Positions 44,253 to 53,185 of a stretch of DNA of 64,000 nt are shown piece after piece. The notes below the pieces were generated by a model. The model made no database searches. It saw nothing but the letters and a program-made list of their open reading frames with translations, and was not told where the DNA came from. The translations under genes were made by a program, and so were the position numbers. This DNA comes from CBDANW01 sp965197825 (lineage in GTDB: Bacteria; Acidobacteriota; Vicinamibacteria; Marinacidobacterales; DATDRI01). The stretch is from NCBI GenBank assembly GCA_965197825.1, contig CBDANW010000003.1, positions 1,674,001 to 1,738,000 of the forward strand, given 5' to 3'. Numbering within the stretch: position 1 is the first letter of the stretch; the number at the start of each line of letters is the position of its first letter.

Positions 44253-45584
44253 CTAGCGGAGCTGGAGTGCGGGGTCACCTAAGAGGTGATAGATGCTGAG
44301 CAGTTCGGGAAAGGCTCCCGTATCCGCATAAGCGGCCTGGCCGGCTAGCACCGCATCGCCCAATCGCTCGTGACTCCGATGGACCAGCTCATTCAGCAGA
44401 GCCTTGTGGAATCGATGCGCCGGGTCGTTGAGACTCAAGCCCGTTGGCGAGAACGCGGCGATGATGCCCTTGCCTTCCGCCTTCAGAAGCTCTTCCGAAA
44501 GCGAGTTGAAGTACGGGAAGTGGAAGTACCCATTCAAGCAGTTCATCGTCAGGAGGAACGGTTGCTGGCCCTGCGGCGACAACGAGTCTACATCCCAGAT
44601 GATGAATCGCTCCGTGGCCCATGTAGCTGACCAGAGAGGCTCCTTCGTCGAATGCCTGGATAATCGCACTCCGAGCTCCCGCAGTTCCCAGCTGCGATTG
44701 GTAAATCTTCTCGACGTTTCCTTCCGTCAGTACGGTCGAAGCGATCTCTTCCGCGTCCGCATCGAAGTCTCCCGCGAGGTCCGGGTTATCTGTAATCAGA
44801 ACGAACGGAGCCGCCGGATCGCTTTCGCCCGATTCATAGACGACTATCTTCTGAACCAGCTTCACTTCTTCCACTGAGGCCGCGGGCAGCCTTACTATCG
44901 CCACTTCCGGCAGGATGTCGTCACCATTGATGGCACCGAACCACGGATCCGATGCCGTCCAGACAAACTGCGTCTTGACTAGCTTCACCGGCACCTGGCT
45001 CTGAACGCCCGTTGCCAGGTAATCCTTCGTGTCGTACGTCCCGTCGCCTAACAGCACCACGTAACGTAGCGGCAGCTCGCTCCAGTGGTGGTATGCATAA
45101 CTCAGGAAGTCCCGGATCGACTCCGGCGTCGCCTCGCCGTATCCGAACTCCTCAAAGATATCTTCGGTCGCAATGGCACCCGCTATCAGACCTTCATTTC
45201 GCCGGTGGGCCAGCAAAGGCTCCGCTGCCAGCAGGAACGCCCTCGGACCGATCACCAAGTACTCCGCCTGGTTCCAAGCCTTCTTCAGGCCGCTCGACTG
45301 CGGCAGGCTCACTTGCGGCGTCTTCACCGAGCTACTCGACAGGTAGCGATGCCCCGACTCCACCCGGAAGCTCACCCCACCCTCGACCGGGCTGACTCCG
45401 GCCAGCAACTGCGGGTACTCGCCCGTGACGTCGAGCGTGTAGCCACCTTCGATTCCGGAGACTACGGTGGCACCGGACTCGCCGAAACTGCCCTTCAGCT
45501 CCCCTGCCTCCGCTATTAACTGGGCCGGGTAGCTCACCTCGAATCGGTCCAGCATCACCATCGAGTACTGAGCTTCCGTATCTC
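44253..45584 (-). pseudogene. C25 (gingipain-like) peptidase, fragment 1
   Basis: A 5'-truncated, frameshifted piece of a secreted cysteine peptidase. It begins in a non-catalytic region (DTEAQYSMVMLDRFEVSYPA), then the C25 domain: LVIGPRAFL, VVLLGDGTYDTKDYL, TASDPWFGAINGDDILPEV, the catalytic His in SYMGHGA and Cys in LLTMNCLNGYFHFPYFN (after a frameshift at about 44640), then FSPTGLSLNDPAHRFHKALL and the C-terminal YHLLGDPALQLR. Its 5' end abuts the IS630 remnant. No sorting domain is visible. Confidence 0.82.
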
Positions 45585-46015
45585 GCCGCCTTCGACACGA
45601 AGACGGGGGTGGTTTTGGGCAAGACTGTCCGCCGCCATACCAGCCAAGAGTTCGTCGCCTTCTTGGAGCAGCTGGTTGCGAGCCACAAGCGAAAGCGCGA
45701 AATACATGTCATCCTCGACAATCTGTCGGCTCACAAGACCGCCAAGGTCGCACAGTTCCTCGAGGCCAACCCAAAAATCCGACTCCACTTCACACCCACA
45801 TATTCCTCCTGGCTGAACAAAATCGAACTCTGGTTCTCCAAGATCGAGCGTGCCCTGATCCATCGAGGCGTGTTCACGTCAACCCACGACCTGACCCGCA
45901 AGATCATGCGCTACATTCGCAAGTACAACGAAGACCCCAAGCCCGTGAAGTGGACCTACAACGATCCGTCACGACGCATTAAAACCACTAAACGTTCAGT
46001 TGTTACAGTCCACTA
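45585..46015 (+). mobile_element. IS630 family transposase remnant
   Basis: C-terminal part of an IS630 transposase: LAAFDTKTGVVLGKTVRRH, IHVILDNLSAHK (second DDE Asp), LHFTPTYSSWLNKIELWFSKIE (Glu), ending VVTVH. The 5' half with the first Asp is missing. The right edge meets the C25 fragment at CTA-GGTGACGG, fitting the TA target of IS630. It separates two C25 fragments on opposite strands, so it may have taken part in an inversion. Confidence 0.85.
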
Positions 46016-46017
46016 GG

Positions 46018-46839
46018 TGACGGAACCTACGACTACAAGGATTACTTAGCCACGGGAGTTGAGAGCCAGGTGCCGGTGAAGATCGTCAAGACGCAGTTTA
46101 TATGGACGGCATCGGATCCCTGGTTTGGTGCCATCAATGGCGACGACATTCTTCCCGATGTGGAATAGGACGGCTTCCGGCTGCGTCGTTCGAAGAATCC
46201 CAGCAACTGGTAGCCAAGATCCTGGCGTATGAGGCGGGCGAAGGCGAACCCTCCGCTCCCATCGTTCTAATCGCGGACAACCCGGACCGAGCGGGCAACT
46301 TCGACTCCGACGCGGACGAGATAGCCTCCACGATTCTTTTGGGAGAACCCGTCGAGAAGATCTACTTGAGCGAGATGGGCGCGGCGGGAGCGCGGAGTGC
46401 CGTTGTGAACGCCTTCGACGAAGGCTCCTCCATCATCAGCTATATGGGGCACGGCGCGATCCATCTGTGGGCCGACGAGAACTTGCTCGACGTCTGGCAG
46501 GTGGATTTGTTTGCACCGCAGTCACAACAACCGCTGCTTTTCACCATGAACTGCCTGAACGGTTATTTCCACTTCCCGTACTTCAATTCACTCTCTGAGG
46601 AATTACTCAAGGCGCAAGGCGAGGGCGTCATCGCGGCGTTCTCGCCAACGGGTTTGAGTCTCAACGACCCGGCGCATCGATTCCACAAGGCTCTGCTGAA
46701 TGAGCTGGTCCATCGGGGTCACGAGCGATTGGGCGATGCGGTGCTAGCCGGCCAGGCGGCTTACGCCGAGACGGGAGCCTTTCCCGAGCTTCTGAGCATC
46801 TACCACCTGTTGGGCGATCCGGCCCTGAGGTTGCGCTAG
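46018..46839 (+). pseudogene. C25 peptidase, fragment 2
   Basis: Begins at GDGTYDYKDYLATGVESQVP, i.e. only the catalytic half. A frame change at about 46160 (DDILPDV then IGRLPAASFEESQQL) breaks it. Catalytic His (SYMGHGAIHLWAD) and Cys (LFTMNCLNGYFHFPYFN) are present, ending YHLLGDPALRLR at 46839. Very similar to fragments 1 and 4. Confidence 0.82.
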
Positions 46840-47265
46840 AGATCCAGTTCCGCGGCCACGTAGTTCAAAGGAGTTCTTTACCCGTGGTGAGGGCAGTTCG
46901 GAGTAGCGGTGACCCTTCTTGTCGGAAACGTTCTACCTCCTCATTCGTCAACACGAACAGATCGACTTGCCAGGGTAGCGGTCCCAGCGCGCGAAGCGCG
47001 GTCGGGATCCGGTCGCGAGACAGATCGTGCGGACCACGATTAGAAGATCGGCATCCGAGCGAGGTGACGGGATCCCCGTTGTCAGAGAGCCGAAAAGGAT
47101 CACCCGTTCAATCTCAGGAACCCGTTTCCGGGCACGCAACGCCGCCTGGCGAAGTTGCTCAATCCGCTCCGCTTTATTGAGGTAGATGGCGCCGGCAGAA
47201 ATCGAGGATCGTTCTTGCATCGGCGATCGCTCCTTCAGCCTCTCCGCGTGTGTACAGCTTCCCGG
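46560..47265. repeat. Direct repeat of a C25 3' end plus NTase gene (unit 1; unit 2 at 48886-49585)
   Basis: The segment from PYFNSLSEELLKA of the C25 gene through the inter-gene spacer and the minus-strand NTase region recurs at 48886-49585 with few changes. Unit 1 lacks 10 bp of the NTase gene present in unit 2. The units are about 2.3 kb apart and in the same orientation, so a local duplication, with the hepT-mntA pair lying between. Confidence 0.75.
46865..47220 (-). pseudogene. MNT-type nucleotidyltransferase, decayed copy
   Basis: Contains ERIEQLRQAALRARKRVPEI and the nucleotidyltransferase core ERVILFGSLTTGIPSPRSDADLLIVV. A 10-bp deletion after this core shifts the frame compared with the intact relative at 49183-49890, and the HEPN part that precedes it there is absent. 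The promoter side ends in unrelated sequence at about 47270. Confidence 0.75.
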
Positions 47266-47296
47266 GGATAAGAGTGCTATGACCGTTTGCTCGGTA

Positions 47297-47713
47297 TCAG
47301 GTGATGTTGAATCGCTTGCGGATCGCTTTGACGAACGCCAGCAAATCGTCGAGGCGGTCCTCGACCACCTCTCTCAGGATGGCCAAATCGACGATCTCGT
47401 ATCCGTGAACGAGTATATTGCGGAAACCCACCATGTTCTTGAGGTTCGCCGCCAGGCGGTTCGGCAGAAAGCCTGCACGTTCCAGGATGTCGAACAACTC
47501 GCGGTTGGTACGAGGTTCTCCCAGACGCTCGTCCGAAACGACGTGCGAAGCGACGTCGAGTGCTGCCTGGATCGCAATTTGAAGCGTGTGCTCTACAAAG
47601 CGCTCTTCACGGACATCACGCGAAATTTCGGCCGGACGGCTGAGGGTTTGGAGCTCCCGAACACATGTCTCGATGAGAGCCAGCTTCTTGGCTATCAGCT
47701 CGGGATCGGTCAC
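47297..47713 (-). CDS. hepT: HepT-like HEPN ribonuclease toxin
   Basis: 138 residues, DUF86/HepT family. The Rx4-6H motif is RNILVHGYE, preceded by NLKNMVGF, the conserved HEPN active-site helix; an N-terminal helix carries IETCVRELQTLSR. HepT is the RNase toxin of type VII HepT-MntA systems, neutralised by AMPylation of a Tyr by MntA; the motif RNxxVHxY contains such a Tyr (GYE). It lies 16 bp downstream of mntA in the same direction. Confidence 0.88.
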   Translation of the reverse strand: MTDPELIAKKLALIETCVRELQTLSRPAEISRDVREERFVEHTLQIAIQAALDVASHVVSDERLGEPRTNRELFDILERAGFLPNRLAANLKNMVGFRNILVHGYEIVDLAILREVVEDRLDDLLAFVKAIRKRFNIT

Positions 47714-47729
47714 TCAAGCCCCTGACGAG

Positions 47730-48146
47730 CTATGTCTCTGTTTTACGGTAACAGCGAAGAATGGGTTGAAGGTCGAAATACTCGTTTCGGGCTCGAACCT
47801 CAAATTGGATGCGAGAGGACGGGTCGAGGTCGATGAGCAGCTTCCCATCCCTAAGAACACGGTGAATGAGATCGGCAGAGGCATGGTTCAATACGATCAC
47901 CTCCACCGCCCTCCCGAGGCGCCTTTCCAAACCCTCTTCTAGGGACAGTGGCAGCCCGTCAAAAGTCCTGGCAGGTGCGTCGGAATATAGAACGGCTACA
48001 TCCACGTCGCTTTCTGGCCCTTCGCTTCCGCGAGCGAAACTACCGAACAGATAGACTGCTATGACGCTGTGAGGATCGGTCTCGAAGAAGCTGCGCACAC
48101 GCGACTCGGCTTCAACCGCGCTCAGGTGACTCTTTGCTAGTTTCAT
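47730..48146 (-). CDS. mntA: MntA-like nucleotidyltransferase antitoxin
   Basis: 138 residues. The minimal nucleotidyltransferase motif GSFARGSEGPESDVDVAVL (GSx10DxD) is intact, followed by LEEGLERRLGRAVEVIVLNHA. Such proteins AMPylate the paired HepT toxin. Start ATG 48146; the pair mntA-hepT forms a complete candidate toxin-antitoxin operon inside the mobile-element zone. Confidence 0.88.
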   Translation of the reverse strand: MKLAKSHLSAVEAESRVRSFFETDPHSVIAVYLFGSFARGSEGPESDVDVAVLYSDAPARTFDGLPLSLEEGLERRLGRAVEVIVLNHASADLIHRVLRDGKLLIDLDPSSRIQFEVRARNEYFDLQPILRCYRKTET

Positions 48147-48269
48147 TATCTAACGACAGTCCGCCCCCTCTTACAGCGCAATATTAACATGTTCATCGAT
48201 GTGTTGGTTTAGCTTTAGCCGCCCAGCCGCGTGAAGCTCCTGCCAGTAGCGAATCCGGAGGGAGGACAT

Positions 48270-48445
48270 AATGCTTGCCGGCCGGATCGAGCTTAGACGG
48301 TCCGGCGCACCGACTCCCAAGACTGTACTCGAGCGCGCGTCGCCAACCAGATCACGAGCGTCTCGGCGGCGCGATCCTGGCCGGCCAGGCCGCCTATGCC
48401 CAAACCGGAGCTTTCCCAGAGCTTCTGAGCATCTACCATCTCCTA
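48270..48445 (+). pseudogene. C25 peptidase, fragment 3 (C-terminal tail)
   Basis: Reads DGPAHRLPRLYSS, then HERLGGAILAGQAAYAQTGA and FPELLSIYHLL, matching the last 50 residues of the other C25 copies. It runs without GDPALRLR directly into fragment 4. Confidence 0.7.
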
Positions 48446-49157
48446 GCGTTTATACGTGAACGGGACGCTGGTGACGGAGACGTGGTGGGATGGTGACACG
48501 CCGCACCAGGTCGATGCGGAGATAGGCCCCGGGTTGCTCCTCGAGGGAGAGAACATCCTGGAGGTGGAGGAGGTCGGGGACACGGAAGCGGCGCACTCGA
48601 TGGTGATGTTGAACCGCTTCGAGGTGAGCCACCTGGCGGAGTTGGTCGCGGAACAGGGAGCCCTCGAAGGCAGCTTTAGTGAGTCGGGAGCGGCCGAGGT
48701 ATCTGGTGTGGAAGTGGGCAGCGGCTACGTGTTGGACGTGACTGGCGTGCATCCTCGGTGGCTGACGGAAGTGACGGAGCTCGAGAGTGGTGGCGTGAGC
48801 TTCTGGGCGGAGTCGGGCCGAAGCTACCTGATGGTGTCGAAGGGCTCGGTGAAGGCTCCCGAGGTGAGCAAACTACAATCGGGCGACCTCTTCCCGTACT
48901 TCAACTCGCTGTCTGAGGAGTTACTCAAGGCAGAGGGCAAAGGAATCATCGCGGCCTTCTCGCCAACGGGCTTGAATCTCAACGACCCGGCACATCGATT
49001 CCACAAAGCACTGCTGGATCAGCTGGTGGATCGGGGTCACGAGCGACTGGGCGACGCGGTGTTAGCCGGCCAGGCGGCTTACGCCGAGACGGGAGCCTTT
49101 CCCGAATTGCTGAGCATCTATCACCTGCTCGGCGATCCGGCCCTGAGGTTGCGCTAG
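48446..49157 (+). pseudogene. C25 peptidase, fragment 4, lacking its catalytic centre
   Basis: Begins LYVNGTLVTETWWDGDTPHQ, a pre-catalytic beta region (LLEGENILEVEEVGDTEAAH, SMVMLNRFEVSH), then after SKLQSGD jumps in frame to LFPYFNSLSEELLKAEGKG, i.e. a deletion of about 270 residues that removes the catalytic His and Cys. The end is YHLLGDPALRLR. The frame is open, so a non-catalytic protein could be produced, but a start is not evident. Confidence 0.78.
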
Positions 49158-49182
49158 AGATCCAGTCCCGCCGCCACGTAGT

Positions 49183-49890
49183 TCAAAGGAGTTCTTTACC
49201 CGTGGTGAGGGCAGTTCGGAGTAGCGGTGACCCTTCTTGTCGGAAACGTTCCACCTCTTCATTCGTCAACACGAACAGATCGACTGCGCAGGGTAGCGGT
49301 CCCAGCGCGCGAAGCGCGGCCGGGATCCGGTCGCGAGACTGATCGTGCGGACTGCTCTCTACCACGATTAGAAGATCGGCATCCGAGTGAGGTGACGGGA
49401 CTCCCGTTGTCAGAGAGCCAAAGAGGATTACCCGTTCAATCTCAGGAACCCGTTTCCGGGCACGCAACGCCGCCTGGCGAAGTTGCTCAATCCGCTCCTC
49501 CTTATTGAGGTAGATGGCGCCGGCAGAAATCGAGGATCGTTCTTGCATGGCGATCGCTCCTTCAGCCTCTCCGCGTGTGTACAGCTTCCCGGGATATCCT
49601 TCGGCGAAGCCGTTCGGGTAACGAGTCGGAATGTAATGCTTGTCGAGGCGGCTGGCCGTTTCGATGATCTCCTCAGGCGCTGCGGCGTCCTTGGGCAATG
49701 CCTCTACGAGCCCGGTGACCAAATGACCCCACGGCTCTCCTCCCCGGACCATAATAAGGGCCTTGACCGTCTTTTCAGCTGCTTGTTGCGAGGCGAAGGC
49801 GGCCCACTCGTAATCCGCGTCGTCGAGGGCATGCTCCGCGTGGCGGAGATCCCGCACGCCTTGCTCCAGCCAGTCACGCCATCTGTTCAT
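49183..49890 (-). CDS. HEPN-nucleotidyltransferase fusion protein
   Basis: 235 residues from ATG 49890. Residues 1-115 are a HEPN domain (MNRWRDWLEQGVRDLRHAEH, WAAFASQQAAEKTVKALIM, HYIPTRYPNGFAEGYPGKLY). Residues 125-235 are a nucleotidyltransferase (ERVILFGSLTTGVPSPHSDADLLIVV, GSx10DxD). In most genomes these are two genes; the join GEAEGAIAMQERSSISAG is continuous here, so either a natural fusion or a lost stop. Possibly a toxin-antitoxin relative. It is convergent with C25 fragment 4 and shares its duplicated tail with 46865-47220. Confidence 0.82.
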   Translation of the reverse strand: MNRWRDWLEQGVRDLRHAEHALDDADYEWAAFASQQAAEKTVKALIMVRGGEPWGHLVTGLVEALPKDAAAPEEIIETASRLDKHYIPTRYPNGFAEGYPGKLYTRGEAEGAIAMQERSSISAGAIYLNKEERIEQLRQAALRARKRVPEIERVILFGSLTTGVPSPHSDADLLIVVESSPHDQSRDRIPAALRALGPLPCAVDLFVLTNEEVERFRQEGSPLLRTALTTGKELL

Positions 49891-49999
49891 ATCTAACAAC
49901 TTATTATCGCATGCCACTGTGGCACAAGCTAAGGTCGGCCGTCGCGCGAAAGGGGGCGTAGCATCAAAGGTCGCCAGGGAGCGTATCGGATCCCGGAGC

Positions 50000-50049
50000 G
50001 TACTGAGTTCTACCACTTGGTCGGGGAGCCGGCTTTGAGGCTGCGATAG
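50000..50049 (+). pseudogene. C25 peptidase, fragment 5 (last residues)
   Basis: EFYHLVGEPALRLR and a TAG at 50047-50049 match the C-terminus of the C25 copies (YHLLGDPALRLR). Nothing upstream in frame resembles the rest. Confidence 0.55.
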
Positions 50050-50089
50050 ACGGGACACATCCGACTGAGCGTCAACAACTCGAGGTTTC

Positions 50090-51461
50090 GAGCTCTTGTC
50101 AATAGGTGTGTAAAAAAGTTCAGGCAGCAGCAACCTTCGACGACTCCGTTACCCTGTCTCCATCTTCAAATCGAACGCCCAGGTGAACCTCTCGCATCAG
50201 CTCCGGTGCGTTGAGCCGGCGAAAATTCTTCTCCGCAACCAGAAGCAGTTTGAAGATTGTCGCAGTGGCGGACTCGACTTTCTTGAACCTTTTGGCCGCA
50301 TCCGTTCTCAATCTCAGTGCAGCGAACGGTGACTCCACGACGTTGCTCGTGCGAAGGTGTTGCCAGTGAGGCTTGGGAAAGGAATAGAAGCTGACCATCC
50401 GCTCCCAGTCCTCGTCGAGCACGTGCGCGGCCCCCGGAAGACCCTTGCGCAAGCACCAATCCTGGAACTTGGCCTTCTTCGTCTCGCACTCCTGCAGGCT
50501 GGTGGCGTAGGGGATCGCCGTCAACAGCGGCTTGGCCTGCGCCTGGTCCCTTTTCGGAATCCGGTCCAGTACGTTGAGGATTCGGTGGTTCCAGCACCGC
50601 TGTTCCTCAGCTTCTGGAAATACGTTTCGGGTCGCGGCCCAGATGCCGAGATGACCGTCACCGATCACCAAACGGGGACATCTCAGACCGCGCTTCTTCA
50701 GTCTCCGTAGCAGCGACGACCATGACGCTTAGGATTCTCGATGCCCGGCCTCCAGCGTCAGGACGATTTTCGTCCCGTCGGACAGGCCACCAACCGCAAC
50801 TAGCACCGCCGCCTTGTCCTTCTCAAGGCCGGCCTTCACGTACACGCCATCTACCCACAGGTACACGAGCTCGAGTTCTTCCAGTGGGCGAGCTAGCCAC
50901 TGCTCGTACTCTCCCTGCCATTTCTGTTTCAGCCGCGACACCGTGCTGGGAGAAAGTGGAGCGTCCTCCCCTAGAAGCCCGCGGAGCGACAGATCGAAAT
51001 CTCCGTGAGCTAGTCCATGCAGGTACAGCTCCGGAATCAACTCGCTCACCGTTTCGCTCCGACGCTTGAACAGCGGAAGCACTCGACTTTCGAACCTCTC
51101 CTCCACGTCCCGTACTCTCGGCCGGCGAACCGTCACTGTGCCCACGCTCATCGTCAGCTTCCGAGGCTTACCGTATCCATTTCGATAGCCCGCCGTTGTG
51201 TCCACGGGCTTCCGTCTCTCCGATTTCTCACGCCCGAGAAGCTCCGTGACTTCGGCTACCATCAGCTCCTGCACCCAATCCTGGATCTCAAGCCTCGCCC
51301 ACTTCTCCAGCGACTCCCAAGCCACCCTTGACGAGCTCCGTCGTCCTGTGGTCTTTTCCTTCATGGCGGTGTCTCCTTCCGTTGGCCCCTTCACGCCGTG
51401 TTTCGTGACGCGGAAGGTTACTCCGCCTTTACTTTATTTCCACACCTTCTGAGGGTAGCTC
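50090..51461 (-). mobile_element. IS256-family element E (1372 bp)
   Basis: Ends GAGCTCTTGTCAATAGGTGT and, from the other side, GAGCTACCCTCAGAAGGTGT. An 8-bp target duplication GAGGTTTC lies at 50082-50089 and 51462-51469. It carries one transposase gene, broken by a stop codon. Distinct from elements A and B in sequence. Confidence 0.9.
50120..51364 (-). pseudogene. IS256-family transposase (element E) with an in-frame TAA
   Basis: From ATG 51364, behind AAGGAGACAC. N-terminal GYRNGYGKPRKLTMSVGTVT, first Asp in LVYLWVDGVYVKAGLE; the frame meets TAA at 50729-50731 in the segment HRES-ASWSS and continues in the same frame with LVIGDGHLGIWAATRNVF (Asp), CWNHRILNVLDRIP and TSNVVESPFAALRLRTDAAKR (Glu). 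One base change would restore it. Confidence 0.87.
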
Positions 51462-51469
51462 GAGGTTTC

Positions 51470-51560
51470 TACCCGTCGGATCCGTGGTTTGGCGTCATCA
51501 ATGGTGACGACATCCTGCCGGACGTGGCGGTAGGGAGACTGCCAGCGGCTCTTGGACTTC
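51470..51560 (+). pseudogene. C25 peptidase, fragment 6
   Basis: YPSDPWFGVINGDDILPDVA and VGRLPAA match the catalytic-domain segment SDPWFGAINGDDILP of the other copies. It is only about 30 residues and lies right after the element E target duplication. Confidence 0.7.
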
Positions 51561-51659
51561 GTGTTTTGGAAAGATTTTTGCTGACACTGTGTTGAATTGC
51601 CCCCGGCCCTGAGGGGTATCCCTCCTACGTTTCTGCGTGCAGGGTGGCGCACCGATCTA

Positions 51660-52316
51660 TTACCCTAACAAACACACAACAAAGAGATTATCCTTGACGA
51701 GCTCGACCGCCGTGGGCTGCACCTCCTCCGTCCCGACACAAATGAAGCCATTGTCAGTGCATGCGGGATCTTTGATGGGGACATCTTGATTGTTGACCTC
51801 GGATTGAATCCAACATGCCGAGCGGGCGGTACTGGAGATTCGGATCTCGTCGAGCTGGCCGACCATGGCTGCAGCATAATTAGGCTATCTGGCCGGCAAC
51901 GGGATGGCGGGGTCGGGCGGCAAAAGATATCTTCTGGTCATCCGCTCCGGGGGCTGCTCGAACGGACAGGTCAGGACGGTGATCGACGATAATGTTACGG
52001 GCGGCGCGGGCGTCTGCTCCACGGCGAGTTACGCCGATGGATTTTGGCATCACGCGGCCGGGGTAAGAGACGGAAACAGTCTGAGACTTTACATTGATGG
52101 CGTAGAACAGACTCCCAACTCGCCGGTCGATATTACGGGGGTCCTGAGCCTCGACGACCCGAGGCCCTTCACGAGTGGTATTTTGTGGGACTTTAACGCC
52201 GGACCGGGGACATGTCCTCAAGGATCGCGCTCGTCTTGAACCAGGTCTCCAGCGTGAAATCCCCGGCTCCCATGTCCAAGGAGGCGTCCGTTCCCTGATC
52301 GATGTAATCCGCGGCG
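51660..52316 (-). pseudogene. LamG (concanavalin-like) domain protein with an apparently inverted middle segment
   Basis: On the minus strand, 52205-52316 reads ADYIDQGTDASLDMGAGDF and TLETWFKTS, the start of a LamG domain. On the plus strand, 51900-52190 reads GKRYLLVIRSGGCSNGQV, SYADGFWHHAAGVRDGNS and LRLYIDGVEQTPN, the middle of a LamG domain. On the minus strand again, 51660-51880 reads NYAAAMVGQLDEIRISSTAR and SACWIQSEVNNQ, its end. So the centre (about 51880-52200) is flipped relative to its flanks. No long inverted repeats are visible at the junctions. Confidence 0.65.
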
Positions 52317-52321
52317 CACGC

Positions 52322-52769
52322 ACGCCGTGAGCTCCGGCGTGACTACAACCGGATCGTCTACGCCAAGAACGGGATCGATGCTCGCAAAGCCTATGACGAG
52401 CTCGTCGCCAAGTGGACGCCTCTCGCGCCGGCCGTCGTCCGAAGCCTAGAGGAGGCCGGTAATCAGCTGCTGACCTTCTACGAATTCCATCGTGCCATGT
52501 GGAAATCGATTCGAACGACCAATGCTCTGGAGAATCTCAACCGCGAGTTTCGACGCCGGACGAAAACCCAAGCGTCGTTCTCCAGCGAGGAGTCCGCGGT
52601 CGCTTTGCTGTTTGGGCTTATCGCCTCTGGCCAGATTCAACTACGACGCATCGACGGCTACCAACGTCTGAGCGAGGTTCTCGAACGCGCGGAGGTTGCC
52701 GCCTGATATGATACTCTGATGACGGAGTGGAGGGTGCCGTTCTTTTTCCACGGACCTCGGGACACATCC
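52322..52769 (+). mobile_element. 3' fragment of IS256-family element B
   Basis: Encodes the end of the element B transposase: ARRELRRDYNRIVYAKNGID, FYEFHRAMWKSIRTTNALEN (catalytic Glu), to VLERAEVAA, and the element end GGATGTGTCCCG on the minus strand at 52769. Only about 450 bp remain. It is fused to LamG debris at its left and to element A at its right. Confidence 0.88.
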
Positions 52770-53184
52770 GAGCGAACTCGAGGTCGCGACACTTGGATGC
52801 GACGACCACCGAAGCTCAGCTCTCCGTTCGTGCTCCCACAGTGGTTATGAGTTCGCTCCTTCTCGTGCTTGCCCTTGAGCCCCGCGATCTCCTCGGCGTC
52901 CTCTCTGAGCAGTAGGTGCAGAGCTGTCAGTCCTTGCTCGTACACCCATTCCGTCAGATCCGCCTTCGTGGCCGCGATCCCAGCTATCATCGGTAGCAGT
53001 ATCTGACCGACTTGGCCAACTACCTTGCCCGTAGGCGAGTGCGTTTGCTTTCTTACTGGCTTCTTCGATTTCCTAGGCATTGGTGGCTCCTTGTCCCCCT
53101 CTGGAGACGGTTTATTGGCAGACCTATTCTTAGGCCGGCCAAGGAGCCGCCGCTACCCCAAATTCAACATCCGGCGGGACATCC
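52770..53184 (-). mobile_element. 5' fragment of IS256-family element A (second copy)
   Basis: On the minus strand from ATG 53080: MPRKSKKPVRKQTHSPTGKV through HCGSTNGELSFGGRRIQVSR PRVRS, then cut by element B 64 bp before the insertion site in the first copy. The left end of element A is at 53184, lacking its last two bases, where the IS66-like derivative begins. Confidence 0.88.
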
Positions 53185-53185
53185 G

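Noticed and set aside
51660..52316. Phase-variable invertible DNA segment in the LamG gene
   Set aside because: No convincing inverted repeats at the junctions and no invertase gene nearby; reported only as an inversion scar.
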